Shown here: positions 1 to 8,348 of the stretch, in pieces
Position numbering within the stretch: the first letter of the stretch is position 1
Layout of the letters: the number at the start of each line of letters is the position of its first letter
Source of the DNA: Massilia alkalitolerans DSM 17462
GTDB lineage: Bacteria; Pseudomonadota; Gammaproteobacteria; Burkholderiales; Burkholderiaceae_D
DNA: 64,000 nucleotides
Assembly: GCF_000427785.1 (NCBI RefSeq)
Contig: NZ_ATYR01000005.1
Coordinates: 1-64,000 of the forward strand
Direction: 5' to 3'
The notes under the pieces: model-generated
Told to the model about the DNA's origin: nothing
Databases searched by the model: none
What the model saw: the letters and a program-made list of their open reading frames with translations, nothing else
Translations under genes and position numbers: made by a program

Positions 1-210
1 CAGCTCCCCGACGTCGAGTATGACAATGAGGACGACGTCAGGAAGGTCAAACAAAGCGGCTGCATCAGTTTCTCAGGTTTGCAACCGTATATCGGAGAGG
101 GCCTGGCTGGAGAGCCTGTTGCGGTCAAGCCCACTGACACCGATGGACTCTTCGACGTCATGTTCTGTACGCGAAAAGTCGCAGAAATCGACCTCAGGAT
201 TAAGGCGTAG
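1..210 (+). CDS. IS481-family transposase, C-terminal fragment (cut by window edge)
   Basis: The first reading frame is open from base 1 to a TAG at 208-210 and gives 69 residues with no start codon in the window. The C-terminal stretch GLFDVMFCTRKVAEIDLRIK matches the usual ending of IS481-family DDE transposases, where a (Y/F)DVxFCxxKIAxIDLR motif closes the protein. The catalytic DDE core lies upstream of the window, so activity cannot be judged. The tandem terminal repeats just downstream fit an IS end. The family is recognised from memory of its C-terminal motif. Confidence 0.72.
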   Translation, partial: QLPDVEYDNEDDVRKVKQSGCISFSGLQPYIGEGLAGEPVAVKPTDTDGLFDVMFCTRKVAEIDLRIKA

Positions 211-270
211 AATGGTTCGACATGTGTCACCTATGTCTCTAGACATGTGTAACCCATGTCCCTGTGCCAT
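211..270 (+). mobile_element. Probable right terminus of the IS481-like element
   Basis: Just after the transposase stop there are two near-identical 21-base units in tandem, at 220-240 and 243-263. Each reads ACATGTGT-ACC-ATGTC-CT with three differences. ATGTGTCACC/ATGTC blocks of this kind are typical of IS481-family ends. The exact outer edge and any target duplication cannot be fixed because the other end is outside the window. Confidence 0.55.
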
Positions 271-281
271 ACAGGGTCTCC

Positions 282-369
282 CGCCCACGCGGTGATAGTT
301 TGCAGCAAGATCATCGCGCCCGAAAACGAGGCCGATAACCATCACCGCGTGGGCGGACAAGCCGCCCAC
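282..369. repeat. REP-like inverted repeat with nested hairpin
   Basis: A perfect 15-base inverted repeat has arms at 282-296 and 341-355. The right arm continues into a second hairpin, GTGGGCGG-5 nt-CCGCCCAC (349-369). The same GTGGGCGG/CCGCCCAC core recurs at 46180-46210, so this looks like a dispersed genomic repeat and not part of the IS. From 370 to 542 I see no gene; the space holds the leader of the next operon. Confidence 0.6.
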
Positions 370-542
370 CCTACAAATTCCCCACCCCGCGCTGGATCAA
401 CACCATGTTAAATTATCGCCGTATCATGACTTTTTTACATGGCCTGGCGCCCATTGATACGAGCAAGCGCCAGCTCTTCGACTAGCGCCTGCCCATCAAG
501 CGGCGCACCGCCCGGGCCCCTGCCCGGCCTGACGGAGGCACT

Positions 543-1922
543 ATGCAACATGCGTCGCAAGCGGCTTTGTTTTCCCTGATCGGTGACACCCCCCTGATCG
601 AAGTGACCCGGATCGACACCGGTCCCTGCCAGCTGTTCCTGAAACTCGAATCCCAGAATCCCGGCGGCTCCATCAAGGACCGCATCGGCCGCGCCATGAT
701 CGAGCAGGCCGAGCACGACGGGCTGCTGGAGCCGGGCGGCACCGTGGTCGAGGCCACCGCCGGCAATACCGGCCTGGGGCTGGCCCTGGTGGCGCGCATC
801 AAGGGCTACCGCGTGGTGCTGGTCGTCCCCGACAAGATGGCGGCCGAGAAGATCCTGCACCTGAAGGCGCTCGGCGCCGAGATCCACCTGACCCGCTCCG
901 ACGTCGGCAAGGGCCACCCCGAGTACTACCAGGACTATGCGGCGCGCCTGGCCAGGGAGATCCCCGGCGCCTGGTTCGCCGACCAGTTCAACAACCCGGC
1001 CAACCCGCGCGCCCATGAAACCACCACCGGTCCCGAGATCTGGGACCAGGTCAACCACAAGCTCGATGCCATCGTGGTCGGGGTCGGCTCGTCCGGCACC
1101 CTCACCGGCCTGTCGCGCTATTTCAAGAAGACCCAGCCGAACCTGGAATTCGTGCTGGCCGACCCGCAGGGCTCGATCCTGGCCGACTACATCAACACCG
1201 GCGTGCTGCGCCTTGACGCCGGTTCCTGGGCGGTCGAGGGCATCGGCGAAGATTTCATCCCCGGCATCGCCGACCTGTCGCGCGTGAAGAAGGCCTACAC
1301 CATCTCCGACGAGGAAAGCTTCGGCACCGCGCGCCTGCTGCTGCAGCAGGAAGGCATCCTGGCCGGCTCGTCCACCGGGACCCTGCTGGCCACCGCCCTG
1401 CGCTACTGCCGCGAGCAGACCCGTCCGAAACGCGTCGTTTCTTTTGTCTGCGACACCGGCACCCGCTACCTGAGCAAGGTGTACAGCGACGGGTGGATGG
1501 TCGACCAGGGCTTGAAGACGCGTCCCAGGACGGGCGACCTGCGCGACCTGATCGGCCGCCGCTACGACGAAGGCGAAGTGGTCACGGTATCGCCCTCCGA
1601 CACCCTGCTCACCGCCTTCAACCGCATGCGCAACGCCGACCTGCAGCAGCTGCCCGTGATCGACGACAAGGGCCGGCTGGCCGGCCTGATCGACGAGTCC
1701 GACCTGCTGCTGCACGTCACCGCCGAACCCAAGCACTTCAGCGCGCCGGTGTCGAGCACCATGACTTCCTCGCTCCAGACCCTGCTGCCCACAGCCAGCA
1801 TGGGCCACCTGCGCGAGATCCTCGACCGCGGGCTGACGGCCGTGATCCATGACGGCGAACGCTTCTACGGCCTGATCACGCGCTACGACCTGCTCAACCA
1901 CCTTCGCAGGACCCTCTCATGA
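543..1922 (+). CDS. cbs: Cystathionine beta-synthase with C-terminal CBS-domain pair
   Basis: The enzyme condenses homocysteine with serine to give cystathionine, the first step of reverse transsulfuration, in the cytoplasm with pyridoxal phosphate. The N-terminal fold-type II domain has the PLP lysine in NPGGSIKDRIG (about K45), the asparagine loop TAGNTGLGLAL (about 76) and the phosphate loop GVGSSGTLTG (about 178). Two CBS domains follow (about 345-395 and 405-459) and may sense adenosyl ligands, as in other members of the family. Length is 459 aa, normal for the bacterial CBS-tailed form. The ATG is preceded by GGAGG. Its stop overlaps the next start by 4 nt, so the two genes form an operon. 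Confidence 0.93.
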   Translation: MQHASQAALFSLIGDTPLIEVTRIDTGPCQLFLKLESQNPGGSIKDRIGRAMIEQAEHDGLLEPGGTVVEATAGNTGLGLALVARIKGYRVVLVVPDKMAAEKILHLKALGAEIHLTRSDVGKGHPEYYQDYAARLAREIPGAWFADQFNNPANPRAHETTTGPEIWDQVNHKLDAIVVGVGSSGTLTGLSRYFKKTQPNLEFVLADPQGSILADYINTGVLRLDAGSWAVEGIGEDFIPGIADLSRVKKAYTISDEESFGTARLLLQQEGILAGSSTGTLLATALRYCREQTRPKRVVSFVCDTGTRYLSKVYSDGWMVDQGLKTRPRTGDLRDLIGRRYDEGEVVTVSPSDTLLTAFNRMRNADLQQLPVIDDKGRLAGLIDESDLLLHVTAEPKHFSAPVSSTMTSSLQTLLPTASMGHLREILDRGLTAVIHDGERFYGLITRYDLLNHLRRTLS

Positions 1923-3103
1923 GCAATAACCCGACCGACCACAAAAAACACCTCGCCACCCGCGTGATCCACGGCGGCCAGGCGCCGGAGCCAGGCACCG
2001 GCGCCGTGATGCCGCCGATCTTCGCCACCTCGACCTTCCGCCAGGAGAGCCCGGGCGTGCACAAGGGCCTGGACTACGGCCGCTCGCACAACCCGACGCG
2101 CTGGGCGCTGGAGCGCTGCGTGGCCGACATCGAAAGCGGCAGCGCGGCCTTCGCCTTCGCCTCCGGCCTGGCCGCGATCGCGGCGGTGCTGGAGCTGCTG
2201 CCGGCGAACTCGCACATTGTGGCGGGCGACGACATGTATGGCGGCACCTTCCGCCTGTTCGAGCGCGTGCGCAGGAAGAGCGCCGGCCACAGCTTCGCCT
2301 ACGCCGACCTGACCGATCCGGATGCGCTCGCCAAGGCGCTCACGCCTGAAACCCGGCTGGTGTGGGTGGAAACGCCGACCAACCCGATGCTCAAGCTGGC
2401 CGACCTGGCGGCCATCGCGGCCCTGTGCCGCGCGCGTGGCATCATCACTGTGTGCGACAACACCTTCGCCAGCCCGATTGTCCAGCGTCCGCTGGAACTC
2501 GGCTTCGACATCGTGGTGCACTCGACCACCAAGTACATGAACGGCCATTCCGACGTGATCGGCGGCGTGGCGGTGGTCGGCAAGGAGGAGCGCCATGCGG
2601 CCCTGGCCGAGGGGCTCGGCTTCATCCAGAACGCCGTCGGCGCGATCCAGGGTCCTTTCGACAGCTTCCTGGTGCTGCGCGGGATCAAGACACTTGCCCT
2701 GCGGGTGGAGCGCAGCAGCGCCAACGCGCTGGCGCTGGCCCAGTGGCTGGAACGCGAGCCGAAGGTACGCAAGGTGTTCTATCCGGGCCTGGAATCGCAT
2801 CCGCAGCACGCGCTGGCGCGGCGCCAGATGAACGGCTTCGGAGGCATCGTGTCGATCGACCTGGCCACCGACCTGGCCGGCAGCAGGCGCTTCCTGGAAG
2901 CCTGCGAGGTGTTCACCCTGGCCGAGAGCCTGGGCGGCGTCGAGAGCCTGATCGAGCACCCTGCCCTGATGACCCATGCCAGCATCCCGGCCGAGCAGCG
3001 CGCCGGGCTGGGCATCGGCGACGGCTTGATCCGCCTGTCAGTCGGCATCGAGCATTTGGAAGACCAGCGCGACGACCTGCGCCGGGCGCTGGCCGCGATC
3101 TGA
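1919..3103 (+). CDS. Cystathionine gamma-lyase / gamma-synthase family PLP enzyme
   Basis: This is a Cys/Met-metabolism fold-type I PLP enzyme of 394 aa. The PLP lysine is visible in HSTTKYMNGHSDVIGG (K205), preceded by the family motif VCDNTFASP. With cystathionine beta-synthase directly upstream (4-nt ATGA overlap), the most likely reaction is cleavage of cystathionine to cysteine, 2-oxobutyrate and ammonia. Sequence alone does not exclude gamma-synthase activity because the two subgroups are very close. A purely cytoplasmic, soluble protein is expected. The operon completes methionine-to-cysteine conversion. Confidence 0.88.
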   Translation: MSNNPTDHKKHLATRVIHGGQAPEPGTGAVMPPIFATSTFRQESPGVHKGLDYGRSHNPTRWALERCVADIESGSAAFAFASGLAAIAAVLELLPANSHIVAGDDMYGGTFRLFERVRRKSAGHSFAYADLTDPDALAKALTPETRLVWVETPTNPMLKLADLAAIAALCRARGIITVCDNTFASPIVQRPLELGFDIVVHSTTKYMNGHSDVIGGVAVVGKEERHAALAEGLGFIQNAVGAIQGPFDSFLVLRGIKTLALRVERSSANALALAQWLEREPKVRKVFYPGLESHPQHALARRQMNGFGGIVSIDLATDLAGSRRFLEACEVFTLAESLGGVESLIEHPALMTHASIPAEQRAGLGIGDGLIRLSVGIEHLEDQRDDLRRALAAI

Positions 3104-3121
3104 GGGCGCGGTTCGGACCCG

Positions 3122-3859
3122 CTACAGGCGGCACAGGCGCCCGCCGTCCACCAGCAGGGAGGCGCCCTGGATGAAGGCGGCGTCGCTCGAAGCCAGGAAG
3201 GCGATCGCCGCGGCGATGTCGGCGGGCTTGCCCACCTCGGCCGCATCGATGTGCTCGACCCCGGACTGGACCTCCGGGTTATTCCACAGCATCGGCGTGT
3301 CGACCGCGCCAGGGAGCACGGCATTGACCCGGATGCCCCTGGGCCCGCCTTCCAGCGCCGCCGAGCGCGTCAGCGACAGCAAGGCGGCCTTGGCGGCCGC
3401 GTAGGGCGCCACCTTGACTTCGGTCTCCAGGGCATGCACGCTCGCGACGTTGACGACCGCCCCGCCCTGCCCCATGTGCAGGAAGGCCTGCCTGATGAAG
3501 AAGAAGGCCCCGAGCAGGTCGACCTGCAGCACCTTCGTCCAGTCGGCCGCGTCGAGTTCCACGATGGGCTTGAAGACCATCAGGCCGGCGTTGTTGACCA
3601 CCACGTCGAGCCGCCCGAAGCGCTGCAGGACCTTCCCGACGGCGGCGCCGACTTCCTGCTCCGCGCCGACGTCGCACACTACCTCCATGACCTCGCCGGC
3701 GCCGCACCCGCCCACCGCGGCGGCCGCCGCCGGCAGGGCGAGCGCATCGCGGTCGACCAGCGCCAGGCTGGCGCCTTCGGCAGCAAAGCGCTTGGCCGCC
3801 GCGAGGCCGATGCCGCCGGCGGCGCCGGTGACGAGAACGAGCTTGCCGTCGAAGCGCAT
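3122..3859 (-). CDS. Short-chain dehydrogenase/reductase (SDR)
   Basis: A classical SDR of 245 aa. It has the nucleotide-binding TGAAGGIGLAAAKR near the N-terminus, the NNAG motif (VVNNAGLMVF), the catalytic serine in NVASVHAL and the YxxxK pair in PYAAAKAALLSLTR. The frame is open further upstream, but the ATG at 3859 begins at the usual SDR N-terminus (MRFDGKLVLVTGAAGG) and is preceded by AGGAGGG, so it was chosen. The upstream GH1-like gene ends 8 nt away, with its TAG inside this gene's ribosome-binding region, so the two are co-transcribed. Substrate unknown; a sugar or polyol is plausible from the neighbour. Confidence 0.85.
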   Translation of the reverse strand: MRFDGKLVLVTGAAGGIGLAAAKRFAAEGASLALVDRDALALPAAAAAVGGCGAGEVMEVVCDVGAEQEVGAAVGKVLQRFGRLDVVVNNAGLMVFKPIVELDAADWTKVLQVDLLGAFFFIRQAFLHMGQGGAVVNVASVHALETEVKVAPYAAAKAALLSLTRSAALEGGPRGIRVNAVLPGAVDTPMLWNNPEVQSGVEHIDAAEVGKPADIAAAIAFLASSDAAFIQGASLLVDGGRLCRL

Positions 3860-3867
3860 ACGCCCTC

Positions 3868-5172
3868 CTATTCCGTGTTCCTGGGTGCGCCGGTCGCCGC
3901 CTCGGCCGGCGCCGTGTGCGGCGCTGCGAAGTCGAATCCGGGGTAGTCGTTGTCCAGCGCCAGCGGCACCTGCAGGCACACGCTCTGGGTGGGCAGCACT
4001 TCGGTCCAGTCCCGGATCAGGTCGCGGTAGGCCAGCCCGACCGGGCGCAGCTGGCGGTCGAGGTCGGCGAGGCCGAGGGCGTTCACATGGCCGTTGTTCT
4101 CGCGCAGGCCGGTGTCCCAGTCGACCTGGTCGGTCAGGGAGTACCAGGTGAAGCCGACCAGGGGCACGCCGTTGTTACGTACCCGCAGCACGTTGGCCCA
4201 CTCCTTGCGCAGCCACTTCACGGCCTCGTCCCCACACGCTCCCTGGCACAGATTGGTCTCGGTATGCATCACCGGCAGGCGGTAGCGGTTGTAGTACTGG
4301 TGCGTGATCACGGCGTAGCCGAAGATTTCCCCGGACGCCATGGTCGAGCCGCCCGCCGACACATGGTGCTCGTTGGTCTGGTAATAATCGTTCCCCATGA
4401 TGCAGTGATGCTTGAGGTTGTTGTTCAGGAAGAAGTGGTACTCGTCGCGCGTCATGCCGTTGTCGAGCAGGTACTCGTACATGGTGGAGTCGACGCGACG
4501 GCCGTAGTTCAGGTCCAGCGACAGGAAGCGGCGCGCGTTCCTGGTCTCGGCCGGGCCGATCGCGGCGGGCGAGCGGGCGTGGAAGTACTCGGTCGATTCG
4601 CTCTGGACGAACAGCGCATCCGGGCGCACCTCGAGGATGGCGCGCATGGCCAGCAGGTTGGCCTTCACGATGTGCTTGAGCGCGGTGACGAAGGCCCGGT
4701 CGCTGCGCATCTGCTCGTTCCACCAGCCGTACAGGGCGGAAAACAGCGCGCAGATCGACATCTCGTTGACCGGCGTGTACAGCTGGACCCAGGGATAGCG
4801 CTGGGCAAAGGCGCGCGCATAGTCGGCGAAGATCGCGGCAAAGTCCGGGTTCTGGAAGTCGCCCAGAAAATCGGGCAGGCCGAAATGGCACAGGTCGACG
4901 ATCGGCACCAGGCCGCGGCGCCGCAGGTCGGGAAACACCGCGTCGGCAAACGCCCAGTCATGGCGCCCCGGCCCGACCAGCGTCGTATGCAAGGGAGGGC
5001 CGTAGCGCAGGAAGCGGATGCCGATTTCCTGCACCAGGTCGAAGTCGCGCCGCCAATGGCGGTAGTGCCCGCATTTGTCCATCTCGTCCATGCGGACCCG
5101 GCCGCCGTCGATGGTCGGGATGCTGTTCTCGATGCCGGTGGCAAAGAGGAATCCGGGTTGGTTCGATACCAT
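3868..5172 (-). CDS. Family 1 glycoside hydrolase-like protein
   Basis: A 434-aa TIM-barrel protein of the GH1 clan. The acid/base motif is YTPVNEMSI and the likely nucleophile region is MHTETNLCQG, matching the T(F/P)NE and (V/I)TEN motifs of beta-glucosidases. The C-terminal part has the typical WYSLTDQVDWDTG. No signal peptide is visible, so it is probably cytoplasmic. The N-terminus (FLFATGIENSIPTIDGG) resembles the GH1-like domain that in some bacteria is fused or linked to an SDR sugar reductase. Here the SDR is encoded immediately downstream. The true substrate is unknown. Confidence 0.75.
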   Translation of the reverse strand: MVSNQPGFLFATGIENSIPTIDGGRVRMDEMDKCGHYRHWRRDFDLVQEIGIRFLRYGPPLHTTLVGPGRHDWAFADAVFPDLRRRGLVPIVDLCHFGLPDFLGDFQNPDFAAIFADYARAFAQRYPWVQLYTPVNEMSICALFSALYGWWNEQMRSDRAFVTALKHIVKANLLAMRAILEVRPDALFVQSESTEYFHARSPAAIGPAETRNARRFLSLDLNYGRRVDSTMYEYLLDNGMTRDEYHFFLNNNLKHHCIMGNDYYQTNEHHVSAGGSTMASGEIFGYAVITHQYYNRYRLPVMHTETNLCQGACGDEAVKWLRKEWANVLRVRNNGVPLVGFTWYSLTDQVDWDTGLRENNGHVNALGLADLDRQLRPVGLAYRDLIRDWTEVLPTQSVCLQVPLALDNDYPGFDFAAPHTAPAEAATGAPRNTE

Positions 5173-5199
5173 ATGCGGTCCGTACGTGGGCCACGCGTG

Positions 5200-5664
5200 T
5201 CAATCGGATCGGTGCGCTGCGCGGCGCCTCTTCAAACTGTAGACCATGAAAGCGACAATGGCCAGGTTAACGGCCAGCAGGCCGGCGTTCAGCAGGCCGG
5301 GACGGTGCGCCAGTTCGTCCAGCTCGAACGGCAGGTAGATGGCGCCGCTGGCCGCCGCCAGGCCTTCCGCCCATGCACGGCCATGCCACAGGCCGTAGGC
5401 CTCGACCATGCGCAGGCCTGAATACGCGAGGGCCGCCGCCGCAAGCTGCAGCAGGCGCGCGTCGTCCAGCCGCCCTGCCAGCTCGACGAACACCGGGGGC
5501 GTGTGGGATGCGGGGTTCAGGTGCGCGTGCGCCACCAGCAGCTCGGCAAGGCGCTGGACGTCGCGGTGCAGCAGCGCGAACAGGCCGAAGCCGGTCAACA
5601 ACACCACCATGCCCTTGGCCGCCTCGAGCGCGGCGACGGCGCGTAGACCCTGCGACAGGCGCAT
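5200..5664 (-). CDS. DUF2127 integral membrane protein
   Basis: A 154-aa hydrophobic protein with about four predicted membrane segments (around residues 8-30, 70-90, 98-115 and 122-142). It carries the pattern of DUF2127: an N-terminal RLSQGLRAVAALEAAKG and a later G(L)RxVEAYGLWxGRAWAE block. Family members are uncharacterised inner-membrane proteins. It is transcribed divergently from the FKBP gene and ends 27 nt upstream of the GH1-like start, so it may lead that operon. Confidence 0.72.
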   Translation of the reverse strand: MRLSQGLRAVAALEAAKGMVVLLTGFGLFALLHRDVQRLAELLVAHAHLNPASHTPPVFVELAGRLDDARLLQLAAAALAYSGLRMVEAYGLWHGRAWAEGLAAASGAIYLPFELDELAHRPGLLNAGLLAVNLAIVAFMVYSLKRRRAAHRSD

Positions 5665-5735
5665 GCGTTCTCCCGTGGGGCGATCGCATGTATACTGCCG
5701 CTGCCTTCGCCCTGTCCCTTTTACGAAAGAATACC

Positions 5736-6176
5736 TTGAAACAGCTGATCTCCTACTGCATCCTTGGCTTGAGCATGACGCTGGCCGTCACCGGCTGCAA
5801 GCGCGCCGAAACCCCTCCCGCGGCGGCCGCCGACAGCGTGGCGCTGCAAAAGATCGACACCGTGGCCGGTACCGGCAAGGAAGCGACCGACGGTGCCACC
5901 GTGGTCGTCCACTACACCGGCTGGCTGTACGAGCCGAACACCGAATCGAAGCGCGGCGCCCAGTTCGACTCCTCGAGCGGACGCGAGCCGTTCAGCTTCC
6001 ACCTCGGCGGCGGACAGGTCATTCCCGGCTGGGATGCGGGCGTGGCCGGCATGAAGGTCGGCGGCAAGCGCACCCTCATCATTCCGGCCAGCATGGGTTA
6101 CGGCAGCTCGGGCGCCGGCCCGATCCCGCCGAATGCCAACCTGATCTTCGACGTCGAACTGCTCGACGTGCGCTGA
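5736..6176 (+). CDS. FKBP-type peptidyl-prolyl cis-trans isomerase, predicted lipoprotein
   Basis: The protein catalyses cis-trans isomerisation at X-Pro bonds and probably acts as a periplasmic folding helper. It is 146 aa with a lipoprotein signal (MKQLISYCILGLSMTLAVTGC; lipobox VTGC) followed by a complete FKBP domain (VVVHYTGWLY, FDSSSGREPFSF, GQVIPGWDAGVAGMKVGGKR, YGSSGAGPIPPNANLIFDVEL). The start chosen is a TTG at 5736, because it gives a clean lipoprotein signal and follows GAAAGA. A TATACT at 5691-5696 may be the -10 box and would exclude the in-frame ATG at 5688. Confidence 0.85.
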   Translation: MKQLISYCILGLSMTLAVTGCKRAETPPAAAADSVALQKIDTVAGTGKEATDGATVVVHYTGWLYEPNTESKRGAQFDSSSGREPFSFHLGGGQVIPGWDAGVAGMKVGGKRTLIIPASMGYGSSGAGPIPPNANLIFDVELLDVR

Positions 6177-6184
6177 GTCTTCAT

Positions 6185-6208
6185 GGCGCCGGCAACTGCG
6201 CCGGCGCC
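6185..6208 (+). terminator. Strong GC hairpin after the FKBP gene
   Basis: A perfect 9-bp stem, GGCGCCGGC / GCCGGCGCC with a 6-nt loop, begins 8 nt after the stop. No T-run follows, so it may stabilise the 3' end more than terminate transcription on its own. Confidence 0.45.
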
Positions 6209-6502
6209 CCTCTCCCATATCGCTGCGTCCTAGTGCAGGACCGCGCGTGCGTCAATACCACAGTTCAGCCTGAAGTGTCTTGCGCACAAAAAACAACGCG
6301 CGAAGAAACTGTATTTACATCAGACTTTTGAGAGAGAAAGCCGAATTTTATATGCACATCAACTAAAACAAAGATATAAAATTTTTAATAGTTGTGTTCA
6401 GTTTCGTTATTTCCAAAGCTATAGTTGTTGACAACCGGCTCTAGAGACGGGGAAAGAAAAGTTGTACCGATTGACGTATATTTTTCTGAGAGAAAACACA
6501 AC
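6209..6502. other. AT-rich intergenic leader upstream of the protease operon
   Basis: About 290 bases hold no convincing gene. The stretch 6300-6500 is strikingly AT-rich against its surroundings. It contains TTGACA (at about 6428) and a later TTGACG (at about 6470) as possible -35 hexamers, but no well-spaced -10 box. It is presumably the promoter region of the following secreted-protein pair. Confidence 0.4.
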
Positions 6503-6925
6503 ATGCAAATTCGTGTATCCATGCTGCGTAGCGCTGTCGCCATCGCGGCGCTGGCGTTCGCCGGATCGGCGCTCGCTGCCGGACAGGAAGGCCAGACCGT
6601 TGCCAAGGACCAGCGCACCGGCAAGCTGCGCAATGCGACTGCCGCTGAGGTACAGAAACTGAACGAGCTGCGCAAAGCGGAGCGCGAAGCCCAGAAGGCC
6701 GCCCGCGCAGCCTCCGGCGCCCCGGTCGCCGGCGTCGCCAGCCTGCAGCAGAACGGCGTCCTTGCCGCCCACGTCGACGAGGAGTCGATGATGCACACGG
6801 TGGTGCGCCGCACCGCGGACGGCAAGCTCGAAGCCGAGTGCGCCCACGGCTCGCATGCAGCCCACTCTGCCCTGTCCACCCCAGTGTCCACGCACGCCAA
6901 GGAGCACCAGAATGAAGTCGAATAA
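6503..6925 (+). CDS. Small secreted protein of unknown function
   Basis: A 140-aa protein with a clear Sec signal peptide (MQIRVSMLRSAVAIAALAFA, cleavage after GSALA). The mature part is charged and helical up to about residue 70 and contains a TGKLRNATAAEVQKLNEL segment. It resembles, from memory, small secreted proteins annotated as post-PEP-CTERM-1 domain proteins in Massilia-like genomes. The C-terminal half has several His and Cys-His residues. The ATG at 6503 was chosen over the upstream in-frame codon because it starts the signal peptide. It overlaps the metalloprotease gene by 14 nt, so the two are translationally coupled. It could be a cofactor, chaperone or inhibitor of that protease (inference). 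Confidence 0.7.
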   Translation: MQIRVSMLRSAVAIAALAFAGSALAAGQEGQTVAKDQRTGKLRNATAAEVQKLNELRKAEREAQKAARAASGAPVAGVASLQQNGVLAAHVDEESMMHTVVRRTADGKLEAECAHGSHAAHSALSTPVSTHAKEHQNEVE

Positions 6926-8348
6926 GCGTCCAAGCCTCACTCTGGTAGCCGCGGCCCTGGCCCTGGCCTGCGGCAGCATGGGCACTGCACAGGCAGCTGC
7001 CAAGATCGTCATCAACAACCTGAACGCGCCCGGCATCGGCTTCAACGAGACGACCCCGGCGACGCCCATCGGCGGCAACACCGGCACCACCATCGGCCAG
7101 CAGCGCCTGATCGCGTTCACGCACGCGGCCAATATCTGGGGCAAGACCCTGACCAGTGACGTCCCGATCGTCATCAATGCGACCTTCGAGCCGCTGTCGT
7201 GCACCGCGACCAGCGCGGTGCTGGGCAGCGCCGGCGCCACCCAGGTGTTCGCCAACTTCAAGGGCGCGCCGAAGACCGACGTCTGGTATTCGTATGCCCT
7301 GGCCAACAAGCTGTACGGCAGCGAAATCTCGACCTCGCCGGGTGGCCAGATCACGGCGCGCTTCAATTCCAACCTCGGCAAGTCGGACTGCCTGGCAGGC
7401 AGCGCGTTCTACCTGGGCCTGGATGCCAACGAAGGCAACAACATCGACTTCGTCGCCACCCTGCTGCACGAAATGGGCCACGGCCTGGGCTTCCAGACCT
7501 TCACCAGCGGCGCGACCGGTGCCCCATTCGCCGGACGTGCGTCGGTCTGGGATACCTTCCTGCTCGATAACACCACCGGCAAGCTGTGGATCGACATGAC
7601 CAACGCCGAGCGTGCGGCATCGGCGCTCAAGCCGGGCGGCCTGTCCTGGACCGGCGCCCGCGTCACCGCGGCCGCACCATCGGTCCTGACTCCGACCGCC
7701 CAGCTGCGCGTGATCGGCGTCGGCGCCAACTCGCCGTCCGGCGACCTGTACGCCGTCGGCGAAGCCGATTTCGGTCCGAAGATCGACAAGTCGCCGCTGA
7801 CCGGCCAGATCGCCGCGGTGGCCCTGCAGCCTGACAGCCCGGGTTCGGCCTGCACGCCGTTCAATGCCGCCAACGCCGAAGCGGTGCGCCGCAAGATCGC
7901 CCTGGTCAGCCGCGGCACCTGCGGCTTCACGGTCAAGGTCAAGAACGCCCAGGACGCCGGCGCGATCGGCGTGATCGTGGCCGACAACGCACCGGGCGCA
8001 GTCACCGGCCTGGGCGGCGCCGATCCGTCGATCACCATCCCGGCCGTGCGCGTGTCGCAGGCCGACGGCGCGACGATCCTCGCCAGCCTGACCAAGCCGA
8101 ACGGCAACGCGAACGGCACCGTGGGCAAGCTCGAACGTTCCAAGACCCAGCTCTCGGGCGCCGATGCACAGGGCCGCGTCACGATGTTCACGCCGAATCC
8201 GTTCCAGCAGGGCTCGTCGGTGTCGCACTACAACACCGCGACCACCCGCAACCAGCTGATGGAACCGTCGATCAATGCCGACCTGACCCACTCGGTGACG
8301 GCGCCGACCGACCTGACGATGGAACTGTTCAAGGACATCGGCTGGTAA
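6912..8348 (+). CDS. Secreted PA-domain zinc metalloprotease
   Basis: A 478-aa exported protein. It has a signal peptide (cleavage near GTAQA), a zinc-binding HEMGH motif at H186-E187-H190 in LLHEMGHGLGFQTF, and a protease-associated (PA) domain at about 290-400 (CTPFNAANA, VSRGTCGFTVKVKNAQDAGA, ITIPAVRVSQ). The end (LMEPSINADLTHSVTAPTDL) resumes the catalytic fold, so the PA domain looks inserted. The third zinc ligand of metzincins (HxxGxxH) is not at the usual spacing. The start ATG follows AAGGAG inside the upstream gene. It is likely an extracellular peptidase scavenging protein. Confidence 0.8.
   Translation: MKSNKRPSLTLVAAALALACGSMGTAQAAAKIVINNLNAPGIGFNETTPATPIGGNTGTTIGQQRLIAFTHAANIWGKTLTSDVPIVINATFEPLSCTATSAVLGSAGATQVFANFKGAPKTDVWYSYALANKLYGSEISTSPGGQITARFNSNLGKSDCLAGSAFYLGLDANEGNNIDFVATLLHEMGHGLGFQTFTSGATGAPFAGRASVWDTFLLDNTTGKLWIDMTNAERAASALKPGGLSWTGARVTAAAPSVLTPTAQLRVIGVGANSPSGDLYAVGEADFGPKIDKSPLTGQIAAVALQPDSPGSACTPFNAANAEAVRRKIALVSRGTCGFTVKVKNAQDAGAIGVIVADNAPGAVTGLGGADPSITIPAVRVSQADGATILASLTKPNGNANGTVGKLERSKTQLSGADAQGRVTMFTPNPFQQGSSVSHYNTATTRNQLMEPSINADLTHSVTAPTDLTMELFKDIGW

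Noticed and set aside
435..1901. 488-aa minus-strand frame
   Set aside because: Antisense to cystathionine beta-synthase; low-complexity composition typical of shadows.
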